From NCBI GenBank assembly GCA_003008705.1, contig PDUO01000010.1, positions 124,001-188,000 of the forward strand: a DNA stretch of 64,000 nucleotides. The letters run 5' to 3'. The stretch comes from Pezicula radicicola. Its lineage: Eukaryota; Ascomycota; Leotiomycetes; Helotiales; Dermateaceae. Position numbers and translations under genes: made by a program. How positions within the stretch are numbered: the stretch's first letter is position 1; each line of letters starts with the position of its first letter. The notes below the pieces were generated by a model. The model was given only the letters and a program-made list of their open reading frames with translations, was not told the DNA's origin and did no database searches. Positions 34,274 to 46,873 of this stretch are shown here, in pieces.

Positions 34274-35211
34274 TTACCATGGAGATTCTGAACCATCGTA
34301 GACCAAAAAGTGGCCAGATGTCTTCTCTCGGGTAGCACCATCGATCTTAGTAATTAATTAGAACAGCAAGTTGCATGAGAGGAATGCGCTAACATACCAC
34401 AGTTGTCAGGCCGTCAACGCTTTGGTTGACTGAGATCTCGGCTGAATCGCCAACTCCAAAGATGACTGCAGCTCGATTACCCATCTCCGTTTGGACCCAT
34501 CTTCAAGTAACCAATATCAGTCTTGTAATTCAAATTGAAGTTCAATGAATTCCACAAAAATGGCTTACCCGGGATCGATGGAGAAGACGATCAGGTTTTC
34601 GTGCTCGAAATGTGCCTTGCGGAAAATGTAGTTGAGCATGGTCTTTGAGGAACCATACGCCGCATTTGGAACTAGTCTATACTCAATCGCACCAATGCTA
34701 GCAGCAGAGCTGCTCATAACAACAAACTTCGGATTTGCCGACTTCTCCAGCAGTGGAAGGACAGCTTGAAATAGCAGAACTGGACCAATAACATTAACTG
34801 AAAAGTGTTCTTGGATTTCTTCAGGCTTGACGGTCGCTACGGTTGGGTAGACTTTCGAGATTCCGGCATTGGCGATAACAACATCCAGGGTTGTAATGCC
34901 GTGCTCGGACTGCAGGACCTTAACGGCAGCTGCTGCATCTGGCTCGGAGGCACTGTCGATCTTAACGACGATTAACCTACTGGAGTCGCCCTTGGGGAGC
35001 GCAGCAAGAGCCTTGGCTGTCGCATGGTTAGGATCGCGGACTCCCGCAATAACCGTAGTCTCCGGCTGGGCAAGGTAAACTGCGAGTAGAGCTTGACCAA
35101 GACCTAGATTGTAATGAAGCAAGATTAGCCTCGAGACTCCGATAGCATAGACGGATTTGCTGATAGCGAACCTCTGTTGGCACCGGTGATGAGATAGGTA
35201 GTTTGTGCCAT
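34274..35211 (-). CDS. short-chain dehydrogenase/reductase
   Basis: Classical SDR, 249 aa, NAD(P)-dependent carbonyl reductase or alcohol dehydrogenase. Four exons: 35211-35172 (13 codons), 35103-34569, 34500-34398, 34345-34274. Seen: nucleotide-binding TGANRGLG (residues 9-16) spanning intron 1, the IANAG motif, catalytic serine in MSSSAAS, and the YGSSK catalytic Tyr-Lys pair followed by DPGWVQTEMG. The style matches the ketoreductases near norsolorinic-acid-reductase-like and sniffer-type fungal SDRs. The long open frame starting at 35332 is an artefact of reading through intron 1; the ATG at 35211 starts the true Rossmann strand. Cluster member by position; substrate unknown. Confidence 0.9.
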
Positions 35212-36383
35212 TTTGGGGCTTTTTGCTTTGCAGTGTCGGAAAGGTTTGGAAACGTGGTGGTCTCAGCGGTGTTAGTGGTGAAGCTGAGAGTAAATGCTTG
35301 TGTGGAGGTGGAGAATCGAGGTAGACGCTCAAGACGACTCAATTATTGACCTTATCTAACTGCGTTAATTCCGCACCTGACAAATGGAGGTTATGAAATC
35401 ATTAGAATATGTCATATACGACAGCGGAAAGATTCAGCTTGCGTCATGCAGAGCTGTGCCTTGCATTATTATTTATTCTTGCTCTCCCAATCTAGGTACG
35501 GTCAGCTGCAGGGGGATAGCTCTAGAATTATGGAAGGAGCATTTCGAAATTCCGCCCCTACTCTAGTACTGTAAGCTGCATTAGTCGCTTGTGATTTGAG
35601 TGGTAATCCAGATCTCCTAGTTCGCTGAGGTGATCTGACCCCTGCACAACATCATTGCGATAAGCTATCTATTGCGATAGCTTATTTCTTTCCTCTGGTT
35701 GCTTGCCGATTCGCTGATTTCATTTTCAAGATTTGGAAAATTGGGCTTACTTCCTTCAACTCCATTCGTCCACCAGCTTTGGCACTTCACTTCCTTACCT
35801 ACGTTGCACAAAGGGGTTGTGTAACCAGGGGTCTCAGGGTCTCGAGAAGTAAGGCGCCATCTCGCTTACTGCAGCTCTGCCACAACACTAACAGCAAATA
35901 TACGGTACCGTAGTTTAGTTACGAATCAACATCCACTAAGACTTTGATAATTACTATTTTTCTTGACTCCTGGCCCACTTGCTTATTCGTATAAATTTTG
36001 ATGTAACGCCGCAAGTTGGACGGTCCTCCAAAAGGAAATAAAAAACACTAATCAATATCGCATTCACTGAGAAATAACGCATGCCGATTATCTCAGCTTT
36101 ATCCCTACCCATTGGCTATAGTCAGTGGATAGATCACTCGCGTGTGCGCAGTGATTTGGGAGGAGAAGCTGCAACTCATGACATGAGCGTTACGACCAAG
36201 TGGATACGGTAGGCAGCCATGACCATGACAAGACTTGTTTACGCAATGGGATAGCTTACTGCTCCTGGCATCGAAAACCCAAGGTCTCTTGGTAGGACCT
36301 CACTTCAAAGAATTTTACTTGCTGATTGCTTGTATTAAAATACTGTCAATTGCGGACTGTGTAGGCATACTAAATCTCCTCGC
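35212..36383. other. intergenic
   Basis: About 1.2 kb between the SDR start and the 3' end of the hydrolase. No coding region; the SDR promoter must lie at its left end. Confidence 0.5.
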
Positions 36384-37343
36384 TTAATCTGCTGTTCCTA
36401 GCACACTTCTCAAAAAGTCCACCTGTAATCCTTGCAACATCAGAAAATCGTCACCACTAAGAACATTCAGATGCCCTTTCCCAGTCGCAATATGAAGTTT
36501 CTTCGGTCCCGATAGACTATCGAAGAGAGCAATTTGATCGTCTGGTTGCGAGATCTTGTCCAGCTCCGGAACCAACATCATGACAGGAGTAGGCTGCACC
36601 AGCTTTATTAACCCACGAGGCTGCCACTGCACTATCTTGTAGTAAGACTGAAGTGTTGTCCGATTCTCAAAGTTGGCTGCCCCTTTTTCTTTGACGTCGA
36701 CCATGAACTCATAGGCTTCAATCCCGCCTTCACCTCCACCAGCCATCCCAATTGGATTGTCGCCATTCGCCTTAAATGGCTGTAGATAAAATGGCTTGTT
36801 CCCTTTACTTTGTGATTGCCGGTCCTTTATTATCTTTGCCAGCACTCTTGGGAGTTTTTCTTCGTTATAGAAGGTAATGAATGGGCAGACGGATATAACG
36901 AGTTTTGCTCTTTTGTCGAGTGCAGCAGCACATAGCGCAACAGTCCCGGCGAAAGACATCCCCCAAAAGGCAATTCGCTCTGGATCAACCATAGGAAGAG
37001 TGTTGATGAAAGTAAGGGCTTCTGAGTAGTCTTCGACTTGCTTTATTGGGTCGATTTCATTACGTGGTATGCCATCACTCAGGCCAATGCTACGTGGGTC
37101 GTATATGAGAGCAGTGATACCAGCGTGTTGAAACTGTTCTGCAACTTCAGGCAAGAGCATTTCTTTGACGCAATTGAACTGAAATCGAATTAGTCTTTCG
37201 CTTCAAATAACGCGATATTGAAGGCAACCTACTCCGGGTGTCATTATAACTGCCGGGCCACGGCCTTTGTTGACAGGATATAGCCAGCCTCTAATTGTGA
37301 GCCCATCAAGCGTTTTGAATTCGACTTCATCATAACTTGACAT
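36384..37343 (-). CDS. alpha/beta hydrolase, polyketide-transferase-like
   Basis: Alpha/beta hydrolase, 301 aa. Two exons, 37343-37233 and 37178-36384. Seen: N-terminal strand [18 protein letters not shown], an oxyanion strand MTPGFNCVKEM, nucleophile motif WGMSFAG with Ser112, an acidic residue in [13 protein letters not shown] and the His of [10 protein letters not shown] near residue 276, giving a complete Ser-Asp-His set. The opening segments are those of the fungal group that includes the Af380-type polyketide transferase of fumagillin synthesis and related trans-acting hydrolases (family knowledge; similarity judged by eye). It is head to head with the PKS, which has no thioesterase, so chain release or transfer is the likely job. 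Confidence 0.85.
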
Positions 37344-38241
37344 CTTTGAGTTCTGCGAATATCATGAAAAAAAATTTGGTAACTATTCAAAAGTTTTGCT
37401 TAGTGCAGAAGGAATCGAAAACACAAGCGTTTACATGTACAAATCTCTAAAGATCCGCTTTCTTCCACTTGGTTGTCAAAATTATGCAGTGTGTAATTCT
37501 TGATTGGAATCTTGGGAGAATTTCAAAAATTGCTAGGCAACTATGTTCACATGTAAAAGACTGCGATAGTAATGCAAGCAGAATCATGCACGCAAGTGTT
37601 GGATTGATCTCAAAACAGGGGTATAATGACGAATTTCTATCCGCTTCTGCTCACTCTGCAGCTTACATTGCATTTGACCTTCGGCATTTGCTGATACTAC
37701 AGCTCGTTCTCATCACTAAGCCTCAATTCTTTGCCACTTAGAGATTTTCCGATTGAACGGTTGGTGGGCAATCAACTCATCCTTTTCTGATAGCACGTAA
37801 ATTGGCAAACTGTCGTTTCATCTTCCACTGGTTTACCAGATCTGATACTAACAGCCACTAGGACTCTGCAGCTTATCATTACATACGGTACTTTGTCATT
37901 GAACTTTTGCCGGTCATCAATTAAATCTGTATTCTTTGCTATCAGATGCCTTGAGATGGAGAAATATGCTATCTGATTCATCAAGCTACATCAAAAGTGA
38001 CTAAGATTACCTTCTTGTCAATCTCCATAGTTTGTGAAGATTGCAACAGCCTACTCTTGATATCTTGTCAGCTCTCCAAAAATGAATGAATATTCCTTGG
38101 AGTCGAACTGAAATCACTTACCTTTACTCCAATCTGATTTTATAACTTTCTTCCACAGTTTTCACGTTGAAAATACCATTGAAGCACCACCTACCTACAC
38201 ATACTTTTTTTTGCTTCGGGATCAGATAACACAACTCCGCG
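37344..38241. promoter_or_regulatory. bidirectional promoter, hydrolase and PKS
   Basis: About 900 bases separate the divergent start codons of the hydrolase and the PKS. The spacing and shared pathway suggest common control, presumably by the bANK factor. I looked for an exact tox-box (ATCTCNCGNA) and did not see one. Small frames here have no family match. Confidence 0.5.
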
Positions 38242-41200
38242 ATGACGATAAACGATTCCCGTTCTCGCGGAGATGAGCCTCGTACTTTCGTTAGCTCGTC
38301 TAATGACAAGTATATTCAAGAGCCGATTGCAGTTGTTGGTATGTCATGTCGGCTTCCCGGGAACAGTAACTCGCCAGCCGCTCTTTGGGAATTTCTTGAA
38401 CAAGGTGGATGCGCCCATTTCGAGGCACCGGAAACGAGATTCAATCTGAAAGCACATCACGATGGATCATCTAAACCAAACACTATGAGACCACCGGGTG
38501 GTATGTTTCTCGAAAACATAGACCTCCGAGACTTCGATGCTCCGTTTTTCGAAATATCGAGAACCGATGCAATTTCCATGGACCCTAATCAACGTCAACT
38601 TCTGGAGGTTATTTATGAAGGTCTGGAAAATGCCGGCATTAGTCTTGAGTCTTTGGATGGAGCAAAAGTTGGCTGCTTTGTTGGTTCATATGCTGTTGGT
38701 ATGTATAGGTACTCTATTACAATTTGCGTTTCTAAACCACTAAACTGCATTACTAGATTATGCCGATATCCAGCTCCGGGATCCAGAAGACCGGCCACCA
38801 AATATCGAAGTTGGTATTGGCCGTGCAATTCTGAGTAACAGGATTAGTCATTTCCTTAATATAAAAGGACCAAGGTACTTATTCCACCTCTCTTGTTCTC
38901 ATGAACAAGATCTGACTTTTGACATGAAAAAGTATGACAATAGATACCGCATGTTCAGGAAGCTTAGTCGGGATCGATGTTGCATGTCGGTACTTGCAAA
39001 CTCGAGAGATTAATGGTGCAATTGTTGCAGCAAGCAACTTGTACCTTAGGTGCGTTTCCCCTCCTCTTTTCTCACCCGATCCATTTTCCCGTTCGAAGCT
39101 AAGCAAAGCCCCTAAAATAGTCCCGAACATGTTATGGATAGTGAGTATCGCAGTCAAAAATTCTGGAAGTGTGATAATTGGCTTACGAAATTTAGGTGGT
39201 GCTATTGGATCAGCGCATTCAAAAACAGGCAGATGTCATACATTCGACATCAAAGCCGATGGGTACATTAAGGCCGAAGCGGTAAACGCTGTAATACTAA
39301 AGCGTCTGGACGATGCAGTGAGAGATAGAGATCCTATAAGAGCTATTATTCGTGGTTCAGCCACGAATAGTGATGGTACGTAACCTTACAATACCTGATT
39401 CACATATATAATTGGGACATGGGCCAAAAAAGAAAGAAAAATAGGTTAAGCGAGCAATTGCTAACAGCCCGATTTTACAGGAAGAACGCCAGGAATCGCA
39501 AGTCCTAGTGCCGAGGCCCAGGCTGCTGCGACAAGGTCAGCATATGCAAATGCAAACATCACCAACTTCAATGATACTGCTTATTTGGAATGCCATGGGA
39601 CTGGTACCCAGGCTGGTGATCCTATGGAAGTCCGCGGTGTCTCTTCGGTATTTGCACCCAGTCGCTCGGCAGATAAGCCGTTGATCATTGGATCAGTATG
39701 TGCTCTCTTATCTCCCTGTCGACTCCAATTCTTCTGATTTCCCTGATTGCTTTTTTATATACTGACAATACTATTTTAGATCAAGAGCAACATTGGACAT
39801 GCTGAACCAGCTGCCGGGATTTCTGGGGTACTGAAAGCAATCCTAGCGCTTGAAAAGGGTCGGATACCAGGGAACCCAACCTTCATAACACCAAATCCAA
39901 AAAGTGAGCCAACTTTGCAATTCAAAATATCAATGGAAATTTTCTAACTTGTATCTTAATTTAGTTGATTTCCAAGCTCTGAAAGTTCGAGCTACAAGGA
40001 CATCGATACCATGGCCCAACGCACCATTTCGTCGTGCAAGCGTCAACTCCTTTGGATACGGAGGGTCCAATGCACATATCATTCTGGATGAACCAAAGTC
40101 GTACCTGAATTCTAGCACCAACACTCATGTTTCTTCCTTCATTGGCGAAGATGACGATTTCTTCGCCGACGACGACACCTCTACATCCACACGACCTTTT
40201 ACGCTAGTGTTCTCCGCCAATGACGAAACCTCTCTAAAAGCATACTGCAAGACAATCACGAAACACTTGATCAATCCAAACGTCAATGTCAACCTACGAG
40301 ACCTATCGTATACTCTTTCCGAAAGAAGGAGTCGTCATTTCCACCGAGGCTATGTGGTTGCTCAGAGTACCGAAATTGATAATAATGCATTTGTGTTTGG
40401 CAAAAAGAGCACAGAGGCTCCGAGAATAGGGTTTGTTTTTACGGGTCAAGGCGCTCAATGGTCACAGATGGGAGCAGGAATCATCGAGACTTTCCCTTTC
40501 GCGAAACCATTCCTCAAGCGCCTCGACAATGTGCTCCAGAGTTTACCAGACCCGCCGTCCTGGTCAATACTCAGTAAGTTACCCACAAATCCTCTCTTAC
40601 AAATCACAGAAATCTAATTAACTGTACAGACGAACTTATTGAGCCCCGAAGTTCGGAGCATCTCCGCCTTCCAGAGTTCTCTCAGCCCTTAGTTACAGCT
40701 TTACAACTCGTCATTCTAAATATCCTTGAACGCTGGGGAGTTCGACCACAAGCAGTTACAGGCCACTCATCCGGCGAGATAGCAGCAGCCTCCGCAGCTG
40801 GCTTTCTAACACCAGAAGAAGCCATTAAAATCGCTTATTACAGGGGGAAAGCAGCATCAGACTGTCAGGATGAAGCTAAAGCAGCTGTAGGAATGCTCGC
40901 AGTTGGTCTTGGTTCCGAACAAGTTCAAAAGTATCTTGAAGGTCTCGAAGACTTTGTACAGATTGGTTGCTACAACAGTCCAAATAGTGTTACTCTGTCC
41001 GGACATGTTCCAAAGCTTGAAGAAGTCAAAGCTCGACTTGACAAAGACCACCATTTTGCACGGTTATTGCAAGTCAACCTCGCCTATCATTCGCAATTTA
41101 TGGCCAGTATTAGCGATTACTACGAAAACCTACTTTTGCAGAATTGCGAAGCACCGTTGTCTGGAAATGATGTTACGATGTTCTCTTCGGTTAGTGGTCG

Positions 41201-44200
41201 CCAAATAGACCGGAGTTGTGATGCAAGGTATTGGAAGGACAACATGAGCTCGCCTGTGCTCTTTGACCAAGCACTCGAGAAAATGGTATCCAGTCAAAAT
41301 GGCACCGATGAGAAGGGTGCCGACTTCCTAATTGAAATTGGGCCCAGTGGTGCACTTGCTGGCCCGGTTTCGCAGATTAAAAAAAGCTTACCTGGAGAGG
41401 GTTCGCATATCCAATATTGTGCAGCCTCAAACAGAGGTAGTCAATCTGTCAAAGCTTTGTTCGATGTAGCAGGCCGACTTTTTGTCTCTGGCCATTCTGT
41501 GAATCTGGAAGAGGTTAACAAAAACCCGGAAGATATCGACACACAGCCATCAGTTATTGTCGATCTTCCTAATTACATTTGGAACCATTCAACAAAGTAC
41601 TGGCACGAGAGCGAGTCTAGCAAAGACTGGCGTTTTCGACAATTTCCACATCATGATCTTCTTGGAAGCAAGATTCTTGGTACTTCTTGGCAATCTCCTT
41701 CGTGGCGGAAACATCTGAGACTTCAAGATGTACCATGGTTGAAAGATCATAAAATGGGCTCGGATATTCTGATGCCAGCTTCGGGATTTGTTTCAATGGC
41801 TATTGAAGCACTTTATCAACAAAAACAGAGCACTGATCCTGTCCCAGATGTTACCGCAGCTAATCAGTTCTCGTATCGGTTACGCAACGTTACGTTCAAT
41901 AAGGCACTGGTTCTTGAAGAGGATTCTGAGGCGAAGATAACTCTCGCATTGACGCCACATCTGGGGAAGAAGGATGGTTGGTACAGCTTCAAGGTGTCTT
42001 CTCTTCAAGATGGCAATACTATCGAACATAGTGAAGGCTTAATTCGCCTTCGAGAGGCTTCTGCACAAGGTGAGTATTTTAGCTTTTGATTTAGTGTTGA
42101 GTATAATCTCTAACATACTGTTAGTGGCATCCCAAGCTGAGCTAGCACCATTAAGACATGCTACATCTGGTAAACTATGGTACAAGGCCTTGACTACAGT
42201 TGGGTATGGTTTTGGCCCAACGTTCGAAAAGCAACTGCAAGTAGAGTCCGTCGCAGGAAAACGAAGCAGTCGATCACAAGTTTCTCTCCAGGAGCCTCCA
42301 TCTGCAAACACACCACAATCGACCTATGCAATGCATCCAGCATGTATCGATGGTTGCTTTCAAACAGTCACTCCGTCCTTGTGGGCAGGACATCGAAGTT
42401 CCATCAATGCAGTCTTGGTTCCTGCTGTTGTTGATAACCTTGTTATCAATGCAGCAAAATCTCGTCCAGAAACTGGCATATCTGTCACCAACTCAAAATA
42501 CAGTGGTAGAGGACGATTGGAAGAGAGTAAGAACTACGTATCTGGATGCTCAGTATATGATCCGGACACTGGGGCTTTACTTCTTGAGCTTACGGGACTG
42601 CATTATCACAAGCTGGACACCGGTAGTCAGTCTAATGGTCATACACTCAACCAATCAATATGGAAACCCGACATCAGCTTTCTTTCACATAATCAAGTGC
42701 CGATTTTTTCCTCCGAGGATTCATCAAAAATCGATCAAATCGTCGACTTAATCGCACATAAGAAACCAGCTTTAAAGGTGATGGAAGGTACCTTCGGCCC
42801 GACCGAGACGACAAGTTTATGGCTTCAAGATACCACCGAGTCCCATGCAACACCACGAGCAGCATACCAACAATACTCCTTCGTATCATCAGACGCCAAA
42901 GCTTTGATCAACGTTCGGGAAGAGTATGAATTGCGAAGAAACACCTCGTTTAACTTAGTCGACTTGGCCAACTCGGACTTTACACCCACTGAGTCAGACT
43001 TCGACCTTTTAATCGTCAATCTGACTGTTCTTCCTAACGTATCCATCAAAAATATCGTTAAAAATGCACGTAGTCTCGTCTCTGAAGGAGGGTACGTCCT
43101 TTTCGTGGAACAATTTTCAAAGTCAACAGAATCAGACTCCGATGATAGCGGGCTTATCATTCTCAATGACCAAGGTCCATACTTGGATGTTACACAATTT
43201 GAAGCAGCGATCACTGCAAACTCACTCGGTAATACAGTGAAGATTCCCTGCGACACGGTCAAATCTGCATATTTGTCCACAGCTACATCTCTAGAAGCTT
43301 CAGATAGTGAAGTCTTATCACCACTCGGAAAAATCAATCTCGTCCACTTATCAAGCGACCACACCATCAGTGCTGGCATAAAATCCTCTCTACAAAACTT
43401 AGGATGGGAAATAACAGAGCATTCCTACCCATTTTCAAACCTCCAACCAAAAAGTACAATTCTAGTGGTAGACGAGCTCTTCGCCCCAGTCCTCACAACC
43501 GTTTCCGAAGATCAGTGGCAAGGAATCAAAGAACTAATTGCTCAACGCTCCAAGATTCTTTGGTTAACACAAGGATCTCAATTCCAAGTCACGAAACCTG
43601 ATAATGCTCTAGTCCACGGATTCTTCCGCACAATTCGAGCCGAAGATCCAAGTCTCAATCTAACAACCCTCGATCTCTCATCCTCCCAAAGTAGTCCCGC
43701 AACAATCTCAGCCATAAACAACATCCTCAAATTCCTACAAAAACCAACACCCAAAACACAAATTGAAAGTGAATTTGTTGAACGTAATGGCGTTATACAT
43801 ATCAGTAGGATATTACCAGATATCCCACTCAACAAATTCAACGAAGATGAGATCCACGGCGCAGAACCTATTCTCAAATCTCTACATGATTTGGAGAATA
43901 TTGCCATGTTAAGAGCTGAACGTTTGGGTACTCTAGATGCTTTACAGTATTCCGAGATGTCGCTTACTGAAGTTCCGATTGCTGAAAATAATATCGAGGT
44001 GGAGATTTATGCCGCGAGTTTGAATTTCAAGGTACCTAGCTCTTTACTTCTTAATCTCCCTTGTAATTCAATTACGAAAATATGCTAATACCACCCTGAT
44101 AGGATGTAGCAGTCTCAATGGGTATCGTCCCTGAAAACGAATACCTTCTCGGATTAGAAGGAGCAGGTATCGTTAAGCGAGTTGGAAAAGGAGCCGAGAA

Positions 44201-46438
44201 ATTCAGAATCGGTGATCGTGTTGCTGTTTTGAGAAATGGTACTTTTGCAAACAGAATTCAAGTCCCGAAGGAACGAGCTCATCTATTACCTGATACGCTA
44301 TCTTTTGAGGTGAGAGAGTCTTCTGCCAATCTACTTCTTCGTTTGCTAATGTATATGTTAGGATGCTGCTACTATTCCACTTGTTTATTTGACGTCCATC
44401 TACTCGCTTTTCAATGTTGGTAACTTGCAAAAGGGACAGGTAGGTTTCCCCCCCGAGGAGTATATATCTGGTAGAGGCTAAGCTAATGGTTTCCTGTGCG
44501 TAGTCTGTATTGATCCATTCGGCAACAGGAGGTGTAGGCATCGCTTGTATTCAGCTTGCACAATGGGTAGGAGCAGAGGTTAGTTCTAATCCCTTTAGTC
44601 TATAAACCGCTTAATTCCCATCTACGTACGAAAGTGGTACTAAAAGAGATATATCCAGATCTACGTAACAGTAGGAACCCAAGAAAAACGAAACTTCCTA
44701 GCTGAAACATTCAACATCCCACCCACCCACATGTTCTCATCCCGCACAACCAAATTCGCCTCCGAGATTCTAGAAGCCACAAACGGTAAAGGAATCGACG
44801 TCATCATCAACTCCCTCGTCGGTGATTTACTAGATGAATCATGGCGTATCTGTGCCGATGGAGGTACATTGGTTGAAATCGGAAAGAAGGATATCGTTGA
44901 TCGGAACTATCTTTCCATGGAACCATTTGACCGAAATTGTTCTTTTAGAGCTGTGGATTTCTCGTATAAGCAGATTACTGATACTTTGATTGCTAGGTAA
45001 GTTTCACACGTTTTATGGTGTTGGTTTTACGCTTCTTATTAGTTCTAATATCCTATTTTAGTCTTTTGACCAAGACTTTTGATCTTGTCAAACAAGGACA
45101 CATCAAACCAATTCACCCTATTACGATCTTCCCCTTCGACGATATCCCAGCTGCATTTGCATACATGCGCAGTGGACGACACCTGGGTAAAATCGTCATC
45201 AGCAATGGTGAGAACCCCACAGTTACTGTACCAGTCCGACCATTCAATCGAAAACTCGCACTTCGCTCCGACGTTTCCTACCTAATCATAGGAGGACTGA
45301 AAGGACTGTGTGGAAGTTTAGCAGTTCACATGGCCCGAAATGGAGCTAAACATATCATTGCAATGTCCCGAAGTGGATCCTCGGATGAAAGATCCCAAGG
45401 AATAATCTTGGATTGTAATTCTCTGGGTTGTGAAGTCGAAGAAGCGAAAGCAGATGTGTCGAATTTTGAAGATGTTAAGAAGGCTTTTGAGAAGGCTAAA
45501 GTACCTATTGGTGGAGTTATTCAAGGAGCTATGGTTCTTCGAGTAAGTAAAATCATCTCTCTCTTCTTTAGAAATAGTATACTCACTGACTCCACTAGGA
45601 TGCACCATACGAATTCATGACAATCTCACAATACCACACCACACTCTCCAACAAAGTCCAAGGAACCTGGAATCTTCACAATGCAGCACTAGCACAAAAA
45701 CAACCTCTAGATTTCTTCACCATGCTCTCAAGTATCTCAGGAGTAATTGGACAAAAAGGCCAAGCGAATTACTCAGCAGCAAATGTTTTCATGGATGCAT
45801 TCGCCACCTTTAGACATACATTAGGATTGCCAGCCAACTCCACAAATCTAGGTGTTATCGAAGATGTTGGTTATGTTGCCGAACAAGGTGGTATGGAGAA
45901 TCATTTCGACGATAGACAATGGACAGGAATCAACGAGACCTTCCTTCGCAAGATTCTGGACTTGTCTATCTTCCAACAGACATCTCCTATCAATAAAGCC
46001 AGTAATGCCCAACTCATCACCGGGTTGACTGTCCCTCAGCCCGATGACTCGGAGCTTATTAGAGATGCTCGATTCGGAGGCCTTTTCATCAACGATTTCT
46101 CTGGTGCAACTGGCAAAGTCGGAAGTGACAGTTCCAGGGATATTCAAGCATTCTTCCTGTTACACTCATCTGGAACTGATCCTACGGCTTTACTTGCTTC
46201 GGCAGTGGAGATAGTCAATAAGCAGTTTACGAAGACTCTGCGTTTGGATGAGCCGGTTGAGCCAGCCAAGTCTTTATCTGCTTATGGCTTGGATTCGCTC
46301 TCAGCTGTTGAGTTCAAGAACTGGGTACGTGTTGAGTTTGGTACAGAGCTCACTACTTTGGATATTACGAACGCTTCTTCTCTGTTTTCATTGTGTCAGA
46401 AGATCATCTCGAAAATTCCTCCGGTAGCAAGCGCTTAG
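38242..46438 (+). CDS. highly reducing type I polyketide synthase
   Basis: Iterative PKS of 2401 aa in 16 exons: 38242-38698, 38757-38874, 38933-39049, 39121-39140, 39196-39375, 39481-39695, 39780-39903, 39965-40573, 40630-42069, 42125-44031, 44103-44309, 44362-44439, 44504-44578, 44659-44996, 45062-45542, 45599-46438. Exon 4 is only 20 bases. Domains: KS (about 30-455; Cys199 in DTACSGS, His in CHGTGT and SNIGHAEP), AT (about 563-900; GHSSGE near 658), DH (about 950-1240; WLKDHKMG His near 983, HPACIDG near 1166), a degenerate methyltransferase region (about 1290-1450; no SAM glycine motif), ER (about 1716-2020; SATGGVG), KR (about 2030-2230; GGLKGLCGS, then SSISG and NYSAAN), ACP (GLDSLS near 2351). 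No thioesterase. Product: a reduced chain, probably not C-methylated. Confidence 0.95.
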
Positions 46439-46873
46439 TGTTGCGAGTGATAAGGCGGCATAGGTAAACTCCTCGGGGGTTACTGAGTTGGTTTGGGTCA
46501 CTCAGTCATTTGACAAATACTGTTGCTGCGCTACTACTGCTTTGATTAGTAGTAGAGAAGCGATGAATGTAAAGTTTTTCTTTTTCTAGGACGGCTCTTT
46601 GGTTAGACTTATTCTCTTAGAAAACACAGATTGTTAGACAATAGACACATTCTTTTCCTGCGATTTGGATGACTTGTTATTCTTTGACCCACTGGATTAA
46701 CTCCAAGGTGTTACCCCCTTTTTTTGTGACTCGCTTATAACGCACCCTGGTCTTCTAGTCAGATCCGGAGTACCTTTGAAGCCACAAAGGAAGCTCACCA
46801 CATATCATGACAGAAACACCAAAAAGCCTACTCATACACTCCAGTCGGGAGTTCTTCGAATTAAATTTCTATC
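46439..46873. other. convergent 3' flanks, cluster edge
   Basis: About 430 bases between the PKS stop and the 3' end of CDC40. Nothing recognised. This is the probable right border of the biosynthetic cluster. Confidence 0.5.

Noticed and set aside
34565..35332. SDR starting at 35332
   Set aside because: That start reads through 5' UTR and intron 1; the ATG at 35211 gives the TGANRGLG motif after splicing.
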